A stretch of DNA of 64,000 nt, from contig CAMYPM010000004.1 in NCBI GenBank assembly GCA_947290775.1, positions 30,143-94,142 of the forward strand, in the 5' to 3' direction. How positions within the stretch are numbered: the stretch's first letter is position 1; each line of letters begins with the position of its first letter. The notes below the pieces were generated by a model. It was not told the origin of the DNA, did no database searches, and saw only the letters and a list, made by a program, of their open reading frames with translations. Below, piece by piece: positions 28,780 through 40,199 of this stretch. The stretch is from an uncultured Bacteroidales bacterium. GTDB taxonomy: Bacteria; Bacteroidota; Bacteroidia; Bacteroidales; Porphyromonadaceae. Both the position numbers and the translations under genes were made by a program.

Positions 28780-29535
28780 TTATCGAGCAGAATCTAAGAG
28801 ATATTCTGCGGTGAGCTTACGATACTCGTTTGAGTAAGTACCATCAGGCTCCCGGACCACGATTTGCTCCTTCTCCGGGATACCTCCCTTGCTACAGATA
28901 CCCCATTCAGTTAATAGGAGCTTAGGATGCGAGCCTCGTACGGTTACCACCTCTGCCATACGAAGCAGCGATAAGCGGTGATAAGCTGCCGACATACAGA
29001 GCGAGCGGTAGCTATCATATGGAGTAACTAAGGCTATTTTCCCTTCGGGCTTAAGCAGATGAGCAGAAGCCTCCATAAGCGTTTCAAGAGACAATGTGTC
29101 ATTATAACGTGCTAACGCCTTGGCAGGAGAAGATGTTTTTAGCCCGCACTTAAAATAGGGTGGATTAGAAATGATTAGATCTATCGAGGAAGCTTGATGT
29201 GTCACCCGCCACCACTCATTAAAATCTGCTCTGACCACTTTTATTTGACAGTGGGGTCGGCAAGAAGCTATAAAAGAAGAGGCATTATTGGCTGCAGTAG
29301 CTGCGGCCGAAGGATCCATTTCCACTGCATAGTAGAGGGCTTCAGGACTATGCTGCGCCAACATTAGAGTCAACACACCACACCCACATCCCACATCTAT
29401 GACCGTTTTAGCGTTCTCATTGCAAGGTAAAGAAGCCCATGCGCCTAACAAGACGCTATCCGTGGTGATACGTTGTGCGCAATTCTCCTGTGATAAGGAG
29501 AATTGCTTGAACGAGAAATGGTTATTTATAGGCAC
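28780..29535 (-). CDS. trmN6: tRNA1(Val) (adenine(37)-N6)-methyltransferase
   Basis: The enzyme methylates N6 of A37 in tRNA-Val(1). The 251-residue class I SAM methyltransferase has the family N-terminus HFSFKQFSLSQENCAQRITT with DSVLLGAWA, SAM motif I DVGCGCG (47-53) and the N6-adenine motif ISNPPYF (Asn124-Tyr127). The start is GTG 29535, overlapping the carB stop by 14 bp, so it is the last, translationally coupled gene of the nucleotide operon. Similar YfiC-family enzymes could act on other substrates, but the match in length and motifs is good. Confidence 0.9.
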   Translation of the reverse strand: MPINNHFSFKQFSLSQENCAQRITTDSVLLGAWASLPCNENAKTVIDVGCGCGVLTLMLAQHSPEALYYAVEMDPSAAATAANNASSFIASCRPHCQIKVVRADFNEWWRVTHQASSIDLIISNPPYFKCGLKTSSPAKALARYNDTLSLETLMEASAHLLKPEGKIALVTPYDSYRSLCMSAAYHRLSLLRMAEVVTVRGSHPKLLLTEWGICSKGGIPEKEQIVVREPDGTYSNEYRKLTAEYLLDSAR

Positions 29536-32500
29536 TACGCGGCTTTATTTCAATGTCGTCCAACGTTAAGTGTGTAAAGGCATTGATGAAAGCAGCTGCC
29601 AATCGGGCATTCGTAATCAGAGGTATATTGAGATCTATCGCCGTTCTCCTCAACCTATACCCATTAGTAAGCTCCCCTTGAGAGAGGTTCTTATTGATAT
29701 TGACCACCATATCAATTTTACGCTCATGCAACATATTGAGCGCTTGAGGCTTACCCTCCTCGTCAGGCCAATACACATGTACCGATGGCACACCATTATC
29801 CTGTAAGAACTTATGAGTGCCCTCTGTAGCATAAATAGTAAATCCACGCTCTGCAAGCTTACGACAAGGCTCAAGCAAGTCAGCTTTTTGCTTGTATCCC
29901 CCACTCGAAATGAGTACACTGCGCTTTGGGATAGTATAGCCAACGGATAGCATAGCCTTTAGAATCGCTTCATCCGTATCATCTCCGAGACAACCAACTT
30001 CGCCTGTACTGGTCATATCCACACCGAGTACGGGGTCAGCCTGCTGAAGACGGTTAAAAGAGAACTGAGAAGCTTTAATTCCTATATAATCGAGGTCAAA
30101 TGCGCTCTTCTGGGGTTTCTCATACGGAAGACCCAACATAATACGGGTTGCTAAGTCAATAAAATTAATATTGAGCACCTTGCTGACAAAGGGGAAGCTA
30201 CGAGAGGCTCTTAGATTGCACTCTATTACCTTAATATCATTCTCCCTTGCAAGGAACTGAATATTAAAGGGGCCACTGATACATAGCGCTTGAGCAATCT
30301 TTCGGCTAATCCGCTTAATTCTACGCACTGTTTCGACATAAAGCTTTTGTGCAGGGAACTGAATAGTCGCGTCTCCGGAATGCACACCTGCAAATTCTAT
30401 ATGCTCACTAATGGCATAAGCCACTATTTCGCCTTTGTCAGCGACAGCATCCATCTCTATCTCCTTAGCATGCTCAATAAACTGGCTCACCACCACGGGA
30501 TGTTTCTGCGACACATTGGCTGCAAGTTTCAAGAAGCGTACAAGCTCCCCTTGATTAGAGCATACATTCATAGCCGCACCCGACAGCACATAACTAGGAC
30601 GCACCAACACCGGATAGCCCACCTCTTCTACAAATTGCTCTATATCTTCTAAAGAGGTCAATTCGCGCCATGCAGGTTGATCAACACCTATTCCGTCCAT
30701 TGTGGCAGAAAATTTGTGTCTATCTTCCGCATTATCAATACTCTTGGCCGAGGTACCCAGTAAGGGGACACCCACCTCATCCAAACGGACAGCAAGATTA
30801 TTTGGGATCTGTCCACCGGTTGACACAATCACACCAAACGGCTTTTCCATTTCAATGATATCCAGCACTCGCTCAAAAGTAAGTTCATCGAAATAGAGTC
30901 GATCACTCATATCGTAATCGGTACTAACCGTCTCCGGATTATAATTAATCATCACTGAAGGATAACCGGCCTGACGGATCGTTCGTAAAGCGTTAACTCC
31001 GCACCAGTCAAACTCTACACTGCTTCCTATACGATAAGCACCGCTTCCCAGTACAATCACAGATTTATTCTGCTCGGGAAAAACGATATCATCCTCTGAA
31101 CCATGATAAGTAAGGTATAGGTAATTCGTTTTTGCTGGGAATTCAGCAGCCAGCGTATCGATCTGTTTTACATAAGGGCGTATGCCTCGGGAAAGACGAT
31201 ACTTACGCGTCTCCATCATGGCTTCATCCATCTCTACATTCATGCCTTTGATGGCACGTGTCACTTGGAAGTCACTAAACCCCTGTCGTTTAGCCAATAA
31301 AAGCAGGTCATCCGGCACCTGTTCAATTGAATCGTAGGCGGCAAGCTGTTCGCTCGTATCGATTATTCCTTTTAGACGATAGAGGAACCATTTGTCGATT
31401 TTGGTAAGTTCGTGGATGGCATCCACCGTATAACCTTGGCGAAGAGCTTTACTTATTACGAATATTCTACGATCCGTAGGCTCACGGAGTGCAGAGTCAA
31501 TGTCAGGTATCACCAGTTCTTTATTTTCACAGAAACCATGCATACCTTGGCCAATCATACGGAGTCCTTTCTGGATAGCCTCCTCAAATGTACGACCAAT
31601 CGCCATCACTTCGCCTACACTCTTCATGCTACTGCCCAGCAAACGTGAAACGCCATGGAACTTTCCTAAGTCCCAGCGTGGTATTTTGCACACACAGTAA
31701 TCAAGAGCCGGTTCAAAGAACGCACAGGTAGTACCGGTCACGTTATTAGCTACTTCGTGCAATGCGTAACCCAACCCCAATTTGGCTGCTACAAAAGCTA
31801 AGGGATAACCCGTTGCTTTTGAAGCTAATGCAGAAGAGCGCGACAATCTGGCATTTACCTCTATCACACGATAATCGCGACTCTCAGGATCGAGAGCATA
31901 TTGAACATTGCATTCCCCTACTATTCCAAGATGACGAATTATACGGATAGAAAGTTCACGCAGCATGTGATAGTCGTCATTGGAAAGCGTTTGAGAGGGA
32001 GCTACCACAATACTTTCGCCCGTATGGATGCCTAAAGGGTCAAAGTTCTCCATATTGCAGACCGTGATACAATTATCATATCGGTCGCGCACCACTTCGT
32101 ATTCAATCTCCTTCCACCCCTTAAGACTCTTTTCTACCAGTACTTGTGGGGAGAACGAAAAGGCCTTTTCACACAGCTTAACTAACTCTTCTTTATTATC
32201 GCAGAATCCGCTTCCCAAGCCACCCAAAGCATATGCAGCGCGTATAATCACCGGATACCCGAGAGTCTCAGCGGCATGAGCAGCCTCGTTGATGCTTTCA
32301 CAAGCTCGGCTGCTGATTGTTTTTACAGATATTTCGTTCAGCTTTTCAACAAAAAGCTCTCTGTCTTCCGTGGCAATAATGGTATCTACCGGAGTACCCA
32401 ATACTTTAACATTGTACTTTTCCAATACACCACTTTTGTATAGAGCCACCCCACAATTAAGAGCCGTTTGTCCACCAAAAGAAAGAAGGATGGCGTCGGG

Positions 32501-32743
32501 ACGCTCCTTCTCAATAACACGCTCTACAAAATATGGCGTAACAGGCAAGAAGTAGACTTCATCGGCCACTTCGCTTCCTGTCTGCACCGTAGCAATATTT
32601 GGGTTGATTAGGATCGTGCGGATTCCCTCTTCACGCACAGCTTTTAGAGCCTGGCTTCCGGAGTAGTCAAACTCACCGGCTTCACCTATCTTGAGTGCGC
32701 CACTTCCCAAAAGCAATATTTTATTGATTCCCGCTTCTTTCAT
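29522..32743 (-). CDS. carB: Carbamoyl-phosphate synthase large subunit
   Basis: CarB makes carbamoyl phosphate from ammonia, bicarbonate and two ATP, for pyrimidine and arginine synthesis. The 1073-residue protein has two homologous ATP-grasp halves (for example LLSFGGQTALNCGVAL and VIVSTGGQIPNNLAV), an oligomerisation segment between them, and a C-terminal MGS-like allosteric domain beginning near KRSVLISSGGYKQKADLL. It starts 4 bp after carA. The full length matches the family. Confidence 0.98.
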   Translation of the reverse strand: MKEAGINKILLLGSGALKIGEAGEFDYSGSQALKAVREEGIRTILINPNIATVQTGSEVADEVYFLPVTPYFVERVIEKERPDAILLSFGGQTALNCGVALYKSGVLEKYNVKVLGTPVDTIIATEDRELFVEKLNEISVKTISSRACESINEAAHAAETLGYPVIIRAAYALGGLGSGFCDNKEELVKLCEKAFSFSPQVLVEKSLKGWKEIEYEVVRDRYDNCITVCNMENFDPLGIHTGESIVVAPSQTLSNDDYHMLRELSIRIIRHLGIVGECNVQYALDPESRDYRVIEVNARLSRSSALASKATGYPLAFVAAKLGLGYALHEVANNVTGTTCAFFEPALDYCVCKIPRWDLGKFHGVSRLLGSSMKSVGEVMAIGRTFEEAIQKGLRMIGQGMHGFCENKELVIPDIDSALREPTDRRIFVISKALRQGYTVDAIHELTKIDKWFLYRLKGIIDTSEQLAAYDSIEQVPDDLLLLAKRQGFSDFQVTRAIKGMNVEMDEAMMETRKYRLSRGIRPYVKQIDTLAAEFPAKTNYLYLTYHGSEDDIVFPEQNKSVIVLGSGAYRIGSSVEFDWCGVNALRTIRQAGYPSVMINYNPETVSTDYDMSDRLYFDELTFERVLDIIEMEKPFGVIVSTGGQIPNNLAVRLDEVGVPLLGTSAKSIDNAEDRHKFSATMDGIGVDQPAWRELTSLEDIEQFVEEVGYPVLVRPSYVLSGAAMNVCSNQGELVRFLKLAANVSQKHPVVVSQFIEHAKEIEMDAVADKGEIVAYAISEHIEFAGVHSGDATIQFPAQKLYVETVRRIKRISRKIAQALCISGPFNIQFLARENDIKVIECNLRASRSFPFVSKVLNINFIDLATRIMLGLPYEKPQKSAFDLDYIGIKASQFSFNRLQQADPVLGVDMTSTGEVGCLGDDTDEAILKAMLSVGYTIPKRSVLISSGGYKQKADLLEPCRKLAERGFTIYATEGTHKFLQDNGVPSVHVYWPDEEGKPQALNMLHERKIDMVVNINKNLSQGELTNGYRLRRTAIDLNIPLITNARLAAAFINAFTHLTLDDIEIKPRSAYK

Positions 32744-32747
32744 AGGT

Positions 32748-33824
32748 CTAACGATTTACTGCTGTGTGAATGAATTGATCAAAGAGGAAAAGCGTATCGG
32801 TAGGTCCGCCACAAGCTTCCGGGTGGAACTGTACACTGAAGAAAGGCTTTGTTTTGTGCTGCAAGCCCTCATTGGTATGGTCATTCAAGTTAATATAGCT
32901 GCACTGCCAATCACTCGGTATAGTACTATTATCCACCGCAAAGCTATGGTTCTGGCTGGTAATAAAGCAACGCTTCGTATCACACTCCATTACCGGCTGA
33001 TTATGACTGCGATGCCCATATTTAAGTTTGTATATATTTGCTCCGGCAGCAAGAGCCATCAATTGATTACCCATACAAATGCCCATGATCGGTTTACTGT
33101 CATTGTAACAGTCGCGTATCATGGATATCGTCTTACCGCACTTCGTAGGATCTCCCGGTCCATTTGATATAAAGAGCGCATCATATTCAATAGAGGAGAG
33201 ATCATAATCCCAAGGAAGCCGAATTAAGGTTACCTCCGGTCTAATAAGCTGGCGGAGCATATTATTTTTGACCCCGCAGTCAATCATGGCAATGCGCGTT
33301 GCGCCGCTCCCATAAATAATAGGCTCATTGATAGAAGCACATGCCACGAGGTTTCGGGTTTCAAATAGCTCATCCACAGGCTCTTCTGTCACTCCTTCTA
33401 TAAGAATAGTACCTTTCATGGAGCCTTTTTCACGCAAATGCTTAGTCAATGCTCGTGTATCGATTCCACTTAATGCCGGAATACCATTTTCTATCAACTT
33501 ATCAGCAAGTGAAGAGGAGGCATCCCAATGACTGTAATGGGTGGAGTAATCTGCACAGATCAAGCCTTGTACCCAAATACGATCACTTTCGTATTCTTCT
33601 GATATTTGATTGGCATCGCGCGTCTCCTTCGGCATTCCGTAATTTCCTATCATGGGATAGGTCTCCAATAGGATTTGCCCCATAAAACTCGGATCGGAAA
33701 GCCCTTCCGGATAACCATTCATGGCGGTATTAAAGACTACCTCCCCAATGCTATTGCGCGCAGCTCCAAAGGAGACACCTTCAAAGCGTGAGTTATCTTC
33801 CAGTACTAAAACTCCTTTTGTCAT
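32748..33824 (-). CDS. carA: Carbamoyl-phosphate synthase small subunit
   Basis: CarA hydrolyses glutamine and passes ammonia to CarB. I choose ATG 33824 (MTKGVLVLEDNSRFEG, 358 residues), which has AGGAG about 8 nt upstream, rather than an in-frame TTG at 33839 that overlaps the previous gene. The class I amidotransferase domain has nucleophile Cys250 in GICMGNQ and the catalytic HPE in QFHPEA. The N-terminal domain has GYPEGLSDPSFMGQ. It is coupled to carB downstream and follows the purF-like gene. Confidence 0.97.
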   Translation of the reverse strand: MTKGVLVLEDNSRFEGVSFGAARNSIGEVVFNTAMNGYPEGLSDPSFMGQILLETYPMIGNYGMPKETRDANQISEEYESDRIWVQGLICADYSTHYSHWDASSSLADKLIENGIPALSGIDTRALTKHLREKGSMKGTILIEGVTEEPVDELFETRNLVACASINEPIIYGSGATRIAMIDCGVKNNMLRQLIRPEVTLIRLPWDYDLSSIEYDALFISNGPGDPTKCGKTISMIRDCYNDSKPIMGICMGNQLMALAAGANIYKLKYGHRSHNQPVMECDTKRCFITSQNHSFAVDNSTIPSDWQCSYINLNDHTNEGLQHKTKPFFSVQFHPEACGGPTDTLFLFDQFIHTAVNR

Positions 33825-33835
33825 AATGCTTCTCC

Positions 33836-35734
33836 TCAATTAGGATGCTTCATATATATATCCTCCACGTAACGAATAAACGATTCGTTCACCAAATGAT
33901 ACCCACCGGGGGTTGGGTAGTCTCCGGTAAAATACCATGCTCCGGGATGCTCCGGGATCGCTGCCCTAAGCCCCTCAATAGATTGGAAAACAATAGAAAC
34001 AGGACAAGAGCACTCTTCAGGACGAACCATTTCGGCTATTTGACGTGTGATCTCCTCAGCCGTAAAGGGCTTGTAAATAGCTTTTACTACGTTGGGTACT
34101 ATTTCTGTCTTAGGACGCTGCACATAAGCGAGAGCCTTACGATACTGATCCATAATCACGGATGCAGTACCTAACCTATGATGCAGTGCCACAGCCGCAC
34201 GGAAAGCAATAAACTCTTCCATATGGCGCATATCGATCCCATAACAATCGGGATAACGAATCTGTGGGGCACTTGAAGCTATCACGATCTTGGTGGGTCC
34301 CAAACGAGTAAGCATTCGCAGGATACTTTGCTTTAATGTAGTGCCGCGTACAATACTATCATCAATTATAACAAGGCGATCTACATTCTTGACAATACTT
34401 CCATAGGTCACATCGTACACATGGGCAGCCAGATCGTTACGGCTATTTCCCTCGGCAATAAAAGTGCGCAACTTTATATCTTTAATCGCCACTTTCTCAC
34501 TTCGTACCGCTTTTGACAGAATAGATTTGATCTGCTCCTCGGTGGGATTCTGTAATTTGCTTATTTCCTTTGCCTTTACTCCATTGAGGTGATCACGAAG
34601 CCCCTCCATCATACCATAATAGGCTACTTCTGCTGTATTGGGAATGAAAGAGAAGACAGTATGATCCAAATCGTGATCTACTGCTTCTAATATATCCGGA
34701 ACAAGCTGACGACCTAGTGCTTTACGCTCATGATAAATTTCCTTGTCGCTAGCACGAGAAAAATAGATGCGTTCAAACGAGCAAGCCTCATTTTTACCTT
34801 CTTCCAAGATACGCTCAAAATTGCAGTCTCCGGCTTGATTCACTATCAGCGCCTCGCCTGGCTGCAATTCCTTTACCTCTTCGAAAGAGACTGACATAAC
34901 AGTTTGTATAACTGCCCGTTCACTTGCAACGACTACGATCTCATCATCGATATAGTAGAAAGCAGGACGTATCCCATGCGCATCTCTAAAAGCAAACACT
35001 TCTCCGTTGCCCGTTTCTCCGCACATCACGTAGCCACCATCCCAAAGGGGAGCACAACGCTTCAGCACATTGCCGATACTGATTCGCTCTTCTATGAAGT
35101 GCGTGATATCCATCCCCTCCAAACTATGCTCATTCTTTCCGATACGGTAAAGGCGTTCGACCTCACGATCCAAAGCGTGACCGATCTGCTCCAGCATAAT
35201 GTGTGTATCACTCGTAATGCGAGGATGCTGTCCTTTGTCGGTTATTGCCTTAAAGATAGCATCTACATTGGTAAGATTGAAATTACCACATAGTGCCAAA
35301 CTTTTAGCGCGCCAATTGCTTCTACGCACCATGGGGTGGATATAGGTAAGTCCGCTTTTCCCTGTGGTGCTATAACGCAAATGCCCCATATAGCACTCAC
35401 CCGCAAAGGGGATACTCTGTTCTGCGAATTGAAGATTATAGAGCTCTTCTGAGGAGTAATCGGCAAACTGATGATGAATCCTACTAAAGATCTCACTGAT
35501 AGCACCGCTTCCTTCTGCACGCTCTCTGAATAGGTATTCCTCACCGGGAGGGGCACTCATCTTAACTACCGCAAGACCGGCACCATCTTGTCCTCTATTG
35601 TGCTGCTTTTCCATGAGGAGATAGAGCTTATTAAGCCCATACATCCAAGTGCCATACTGCTCCTGGTAATATTGCAACGGCTTGCGAAGCCTCACTATCG
35701 CAATACCACACTCATGCTTTAGGATATCGGTCAT
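33836..35734 (-). CDS. PurF-like amidophosphoribosyltransferase (long form)
   Basis: The family transfers glutamine nitrogen to PRPP in the first step of purine synthesis. The 632-residue protein starts with a short propeptide, then candidate nucleophile Cys9 in HECGIAIV. A class II glutamine amidotransferase domain (HLRYSTTGKSG, GNFNLTNVD) follows. Then comes a phosphoribosyltransferase domain with the PRPP loop VIIDDSIVRGTT at about 447-458. It is 130-160 residues longer than classical PurF. The ATG overlaps the yidC stop by 4 bp (ATGA), and the gene directly precedes carA. It may be the main PurF or a paralogue with another role; sequence alone does not decide. Confidence 0.85.
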   Translation of the reverse strand: MTDILKHECGIAIVRLRKPLQYYQEQYGTWMYGLNKLYLLMEKQHNRGQDGAGLAVVKMSAPPGEEYLFRERAEGSGAISEIFSRIHHQFADYSSEELYNLQFAEQSIPFAGECYMGHLRYSTTGKSGLTYIHPMVRRSNWRAKSLALCGNFNLTNVDAIFKAITDKGQHPRITSDTHIMLEQIGHALDREVERLYRIGKNEHSLEGMDITHFIEERISIGNVLKRCAPLWDGGYVMCGETGNGEVFAFRDAHGIRPAFYYIDDEIVVVASERAVIQTVMSVSFEEVKELQPGEALIVNQAGDCNFERILEEGKNEACSFERIYFSRASDKEIYHERKALGRQLVPDILEAVDHDLDHTVFSFIPNTAEVAYYGMMEGLRDHLNGVKAKEISKLQNPTEEQIKSILSKAVRSEKVAIKDIKLRTFIAEGNSRNDLAAHVYDVTYGSIVKNVDRLVIIDDSIVRGTTLKQSILRMLTRLGPTKIVIASSAPQIRYPDCYGIDMRHMEEFIAFRAAVALHHRLGTASVIMDQYRKALAYVQRPKTEIVPNVVKAIYKPFTAEEITRQIAEMVRPEECSCPVSIVFQSIEGLRAAIPEHPGAWYFTGDYPTPGGYHLVNESFIRYVEDIYMKHPN

Positions 35735-37596
35735 CTTTTTCCTCCCTGTTTCTTTTGTTGTTCGCGCATCATCTGCATTTGCTTACGCTGTGCCTCTTCT
35801 AAGCGTGCGGCAAATCCACTCTTCTTTTTGGGCTTTTTCTTATTCTCCTCTATACGAGCCAATACCTTTTCCTCATTTATCATCAAACGGCTTGCCACGA
35901 ACTGCAAGATCGTGATTAAGGTCGAGATAAAATAGTAATAACAAAGTCCGGATGCGTTGTTATTGAAGAAGAAGAAGAACATGATAGACATCATGTAGGG
36001 CATCCACTTCATCATCTTCATTTGTTGGTTGTTCTGACCTGTGGCATTCTGACTCATTGTATAACGCGAGTAGAGAATATTTGTCACAGCCCAAAGTAAA
36101 CAAAAGAGACTAATATGATTGCCCATCAACCCTGTGAGGATAGGAATATTAAAGTTCCAAGTAAGAATAGCATCATACGAGGAAAGGTCCTTAACCCATA
36201 AGAAAGGCTCACCACGTAAGTCTATCGCCGTAGGGAAGAACATATAAAGTGCAATTAAGAAGGGCATTTGAAAGAGCATCGGCAGGCAACCACTCATCGG
36301 ATTTGCTCCGGCGGCCTTATAGAGTGCCATAGTCTCTTGGCTGCGCTTCATCATCATGCTCTGTTCGTTGCCGGGATATTTGGCGTTAATTGCCTCTACT
36401 TGGGGTTTTAGTACACGCATCTTAGCCTGTGACATGTAGCTCTTGAAGGTAAGCGGCGAGAGTGCCAACTTAATGATCAGAGTCAACAAAAGTATGATGA
36501 TACCCCAATTATCAATAAATCCTTTCAAAAAGTCTACCACCGGAATGATCAAATATAGATTGATACTACGGAAAAGACTTCCACCCACATAAACCAATCG
36601 CTCTAAATGCAACTGTTCATGCCCATTTACACCCTTGTCATAGGCCTTTAGCAGGTGATGCTCCAAAGGACCCATATAGAGGGTGAACTTTGCACTTTCG
36701 CCAGACCTGGAGGTAAAGGGGAAAGAGCTGGCCAACGATACAGACTTTGTATAAGCTCCGTCCTTAGGAAGTGTGGTATGTCCGATAGAGTTATGCTCAA
36801 AATAATGCGCTTCGTCTCCGGCAATAAACACCGTTGCAAAGAACTTGTCCTTAAAAGCCACCCAATGCAAACGATCGCTTACTGATTTTTCACTTTGCTG
36901 CTTAGTCTCCTTGAGGCGCTCTACGTCGGAGTCTGAGAACTTGTAGTAGATACCGGTATAGTTATTTTCATTTTGCCATGACTTTTCTTGTCGGGGCATC
37001 TGCTGCGACATCTCAAAGTCGAGGAAGCTAAGATTGCCCGGGAAAATACGCTCCGGTTGATTACTTGTCAGCGTCATGTCCAACATATAGTCATCGCTGC
37101 GCAAAGTATAGTTGAGGTCCAAATAAGCGATGCTATCCGCTACTAAACGCATCGTAAGGGTAGAATCACTCTTTGCGATAGGTTGAAAGGAAAGATCCTT
37201 TGACTCTACAATTCGTCCCTCTATGGTGCGAATATATATATTGAGAAGCGCTGCACCATCAAAAAGATACAGCGGCTTTTCATTCCACGTTTTATACTCC
37301 TTTAGCTCAGCACGTACCGGCATTCCCCCCTTTGTATCAAGAGTAACTGCAAGACGGTCGTTTTCTAATACAATCTGCTTTGATAATGTAGATTCATTAG
37401 TTGAAAAGAGTCCTCCAACGGATACTGACTGCTTGGTAGAATCCCCCGATTCTACTTTTTCGCTCTCAGTTGTAGTTGCCAGCTCCGTTTTCGGAGTATC
37501 TATTTTTTCTTGATGGGGCTTGGGACGATTCAATATAGAAAAGCCGAAGATCACAACGGCTATCAGTATCATCCCAATGATGGTATTCTTATCCAT
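35731..37596 (-). CDS. yidC: Membrane protein insertase YidC
   Basis: YidC inserts proteins into the inner membrane, alone or with SecYEG. The 621-residue protein has an N-terminal anchor helix, a large periplasmic domain (about 30-350), and the C-terminal insertase core with a cytoplasmic hairpin (LKPQVEAINAKYPGNEQSM), NPMSGCLPMLFQMPFLIALY and three more helices. The tail is strongly basic (KKPKKKSGF, MREQQKKQGGKR), fitting ribosome binding. It is 74 bp after pyrG and overlaps the purF-like gene by 4 bp, an odd membrane gene within a nucleotide operon. Confidence 0.97.
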   Translation of the reverse strand: MDKNTIIGMILIAVVIFGFSILNRPKPHQEKIDTPKTELATTTESEKVESGDSTKQSVSVGGLFSTNESTLSKQIVLENDRLAVTLDTKGGMPVRAELKEYKTWNEKPLYLFDGAALLNIYIRTIEGRIVESKDLSFQPIAKSDSTLTMRLVADSIAYLDLNYTLRSDDYMLDMTLTSNQPERIFPGNLSFLDFEMSQQMPRQEKSWQNENNYTGIYYKFSDSDVERLKETKQQSEKSVSDRLHWVAFKDKFFATVFIAGDEAHYFEHNSIGHTTLPKDGAYTKSVSLASSFPFTSRSGESAKFTLYMGPLEHHLLKAYDKGVNGHEQLHLERLVYVGGSLFRSINLYLIIPVVDFLKGFIDNWGIIILLLTLIIKLALSPLTFKSYMSQAKMRVLKPQVEAINAKYPGNEQSMMMKRSQETMALYKAAGANPMSGCLPMLFQMPFLIALYMFFPTAIDLRGEPFLWVKDLSSYDAILTWNFNIPILTGLMGNHISLFCLLWAVTNILYSRYTMSQNATGQNNQQMKMMKWMPYMMSIMFFFFFNNNASGLCYYYFISTLITILQFVASRLMINEEKVLARIEENKKKPKKKSGFAARLEEAQRKQMQMMREQQKKQGGKR

Positions 37597-37670
37597 TTAC
37601 ACTATTTGACAACGAACAATGCATCTAATTGCTACATTATTTCGCCATGCTATACAATATATAGTTCTAC

Positions 37671-39356
<1,686 letters not shown>

Positions 39357-39383
39357 TCAAATACACACCTTATCTTCGCCTTG

Positions 39384-39391
39384 CAAAGATA
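39384..39391 (-). promoter_or_regulatory. Candidate -7 element upstream of pyrG
   Basis: TATCTTTG on the minus strand lies 88 bp before the pyrG start. A TTTG lies 16 nt upstream, a shorter spacing than usual, so the promoter call is moderate. Confidence 0.45.
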
Positions 39392-40199
39392 ACGCATTCA
39401 AAGAAGACAAACACATTTACATTGAGGTTATACACACAAACAAATAAAATCCATGCAAAAGAAAGGTGCTATTACTTCCCCCATTGATAAGTAAGTATCG
39501 CAGCACTCAAAAAATTCATTAACAAAGCACAAGATACTACACTTAAGAAATGGTGTACAGAAAGCACCCACTTTCACCTATTCGATGATTGCGTTCCTAC
39601 GCACAGATATACGAGAAAGGTCCGTTAGTTGAATTAATTAAGAAGCGTTGGGCTGGAACCCCCTCCCAGCCCAACAGATACAAACAAACAAACAAATAAT
39701 TAATAACGCAAAGAAACAAATAAAAAAGCAAACAAGCAAACGATTATGAATTGCACCACAGAAGCAACAAGCTCGCAGAGTGGCTAATACAAAAATAAGC
39801 ACTACAAAGGAAAGGGGGAGCTTGAAACTCCCCATCAACACTGCAAACAAGTAACTGCAAATAAGTAAATTAAGTTAGAAAAAATCAACATCACGATTCT
39901 CACGAACAGCAATACAAACCTAACAAACAATGACATATGGCGAAGATACAACCAACTGTAGATAACGATACAGAGTGAGTGCGTAGTGCAGAAAATTAAG
40001 TCATTAGTAATTTGTAATTATTATATTTGCCATGAGTCAGAAAAATAAAAGGACATAACCTACAAATACAACCAGGCAGCACGCACCAAACGAACGAAAG
40101 TGCCTCTGTGAACATGTAAAACAATTTATACACTGCACAGAAAATAAAGCTGCTACAATATTGTATATGTACGTATGTAGAATAAAAACTTACACGACA
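39392..40199. other. Gene-free 0.8-kb region with two hairpins
   Basis: No supported gene is present. A 10-bp perfect stem GTTGGGCTGG/CCAGCCCAAC (39647-39656 with 39666-39675) and a 6-bp stem GGGGAG/CTCCCC (39815-39820 with 39828-39833) stand out from strongly A/C-biased flanks with repeated CAAA motifs (39675-39740). On the minus strand the second stem is followed by CTTTCCTTT. They could be terminators or parts of a small RNA; a -7-like TATATTTG at 40022-40029 lies before the debranching gene. Confidence 0.4.
40022..40029 (+). promoter_or_regulatory. Candidate -7 element of the glycogen operon
   Basis: TATATTTG matches TAnnTTTG and lies 171 bp before the debranching enzyme start. No -33 TTG is found at 19-23 nt, so support is weak. 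Confidence 0.35.

Noticed and set aside
39638..39850. 70-codon minus-strand hydrophobic ORF
   Set aside because: Low-complexity translation of the CAAA-rich DNA and of a hairpin; no family match or promoter.
40161..40199. Upstream start for the debranching enzyme (MYMYVC...)
   Set aside because: The extra 13 residues are unlike the family, and ATG 40200 begins the conserved YLKFD segment.
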